From: Gp22-AA3 sp964384905
Lineage (GTDB): Bacteria > Acidobacteriota > Polarisedimenticolia > Gp22-AA2
Direction of reading: 5' to 3'
DNA length: 6,636 nt
Assembly (NCBI GenBank): GCA_964384905.1
Contig: CAYLND010000196.1
Span: forward strand, 1-6,636
Positions 6,289 through 6,636 of the stretch are shown here, piece after piece. The position numbers and the translations under genes were made by a program. The notes under the pieces are model-generated. The model saw nothing but the letters and a program-made list of their open reading frames with translations, searched no databases and had not been told where the DNA came from. How positions within the stretch are numbered: position 1 is the stretch's first letter; every line of letters begins with the position of its first letter.

Positions 6289-6636
6289 ATGACAACTCAC
6301 GACATTCTCGTCGCTCTTATCCCGGTCGCCGCACTTGTTCTCGGATGGTTCCTAAACGAGGCAAGTCAACGCCTTCGGGTCCGTGCGCAGCGCAGGACTG
6401 CTATTGGGCAAGCCCTCGCGGAACTCCTGGAGGTTCGTCATTACATGGGGATGGTGGCAGTGGTGTTCGATGAGATCAAACGCCACTTCCCGATCTCCGC
6501 GCCAGACGAACTCCGTGGGGCAGCGTGGCTCGAACAGCTCATTCCCCGCGATGCGGGCGCTCCTGAGCGCTACAGCCGCGCGCTAAATAGGCGTCCACGA
6601 TTCGGAGCAGGTGACTGTGGTCTCAGGCAGCGACTC
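6289..6636 (+). CDS. Membrane-anchored hypothetical protein, cut by the window edge
   Basis: An open frame of 116 codons from ATG 6289 to the end of the window with no stop. Residues 5-22 (DILVALIPVAALVLGWFL) form a single N-terminal membrane segment, followed by a basic stretch RLRVRAQRR (28-36) that fits the positive-inside rule and then a helical, possibly coiled-coil region (about 38-65) in the cytoplasm. This one-helix-plus-helical-domain layout is common in small membrane proteins of unknown role. The ribosome binding site is weak. It begins 86 bases after the secreted-protein gene and may be separately expressed. I recognise no family; the missing C-terminus would be needed for any functional call. 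Confidence 0.65.
   Translation, partial: MTTHDILVALIPVAALVLGWFLNEASQRLRVRAQRRTAIGQALAELLEVRHYMGMVAVVFDEIKRHFPISAPDELRGAAWLEQLIPRDAGAPERYSRALNRRPRFGAGDCGLRQRL

Overview
The window is GC-rich bacterial DNA. The organism cannot be named from it. The YraN-family gene, sigma70-type promoters, AGGAGG-type ribosome binding sites and two tRNA genes with encoded CCA ends all fit a bacterium. The high G+C suggests a soil or sediment lineage of the Acidobacteriota, Methylomirabilota or Proteobacteria type, but that is a guess. The left 0.9 kb looks like chromosomal housekeeping DNA. The rest looks like the start of an integrated mobile element.

Left flank (1-884): the end of a Clp N-terminal-domain protein overlaps the start of a yraN-like nuclease-fold gene in a GTGA junction. 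tRNA-Gly(GCC) follows with its own promoter and a strong intrinsic terminator, then tRNA-Cys(GCA) with its own promoter.

Element junction and mobility module (about 885-2410, minus strand): a tyrosine recombinase gene converges on tRNA-Cys and has no stop codon before it. Its frame runs antisense through tRNA-Cys and ends inside tRNA-Gly. This fits an element inserted at the 3' end of tRNA-Cys with the integrase at that end. Upstream of the integrase, in the same tightly packed operon, lie a 58-residue ORF of unknown role and a 71-residue probable ribbon-helix-helix DNA-binding protein. No second copy of the tRNA 3' end is seen, so the far end of the element is outside the window.

Control region (2411-2664): a divergent intergenic stretch, AT-rich at its right end, with a TTGACA-type promoter, a perfect 7-bp inverted repeat just before an AGGAGG site, an 8-bp inverted repeat and an 11-bp-spaced direct repeat.

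Cargo (2665-5330, plus strand): a 187-residue protein with a probable winged-helix C-terminus is followed with no gap by a TTG-started 265-residue protein carrying a HEPN-like RN-x5-H motif and a C-terminal winged helix. After a roughly 300-bp spacer with a hairpin and a possible 34-codon gene comes a 335-residue protein with a possible variant PD-(D/E)XK nuclease core. HEPN plus nuclease beside a tRNA-borne integrase is the setting in which anti-phage systems are often found. I regard these genes as a candidate undescribed defence cassette, which is an inference.

Right end (5331-6636): a spacer, then a secreted protein with a 15-residue tandem repeat, then the start of a membrane-anchored protein cut off by the window edge. 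Neither is recognised, and it is unclear whether they belong to the element.
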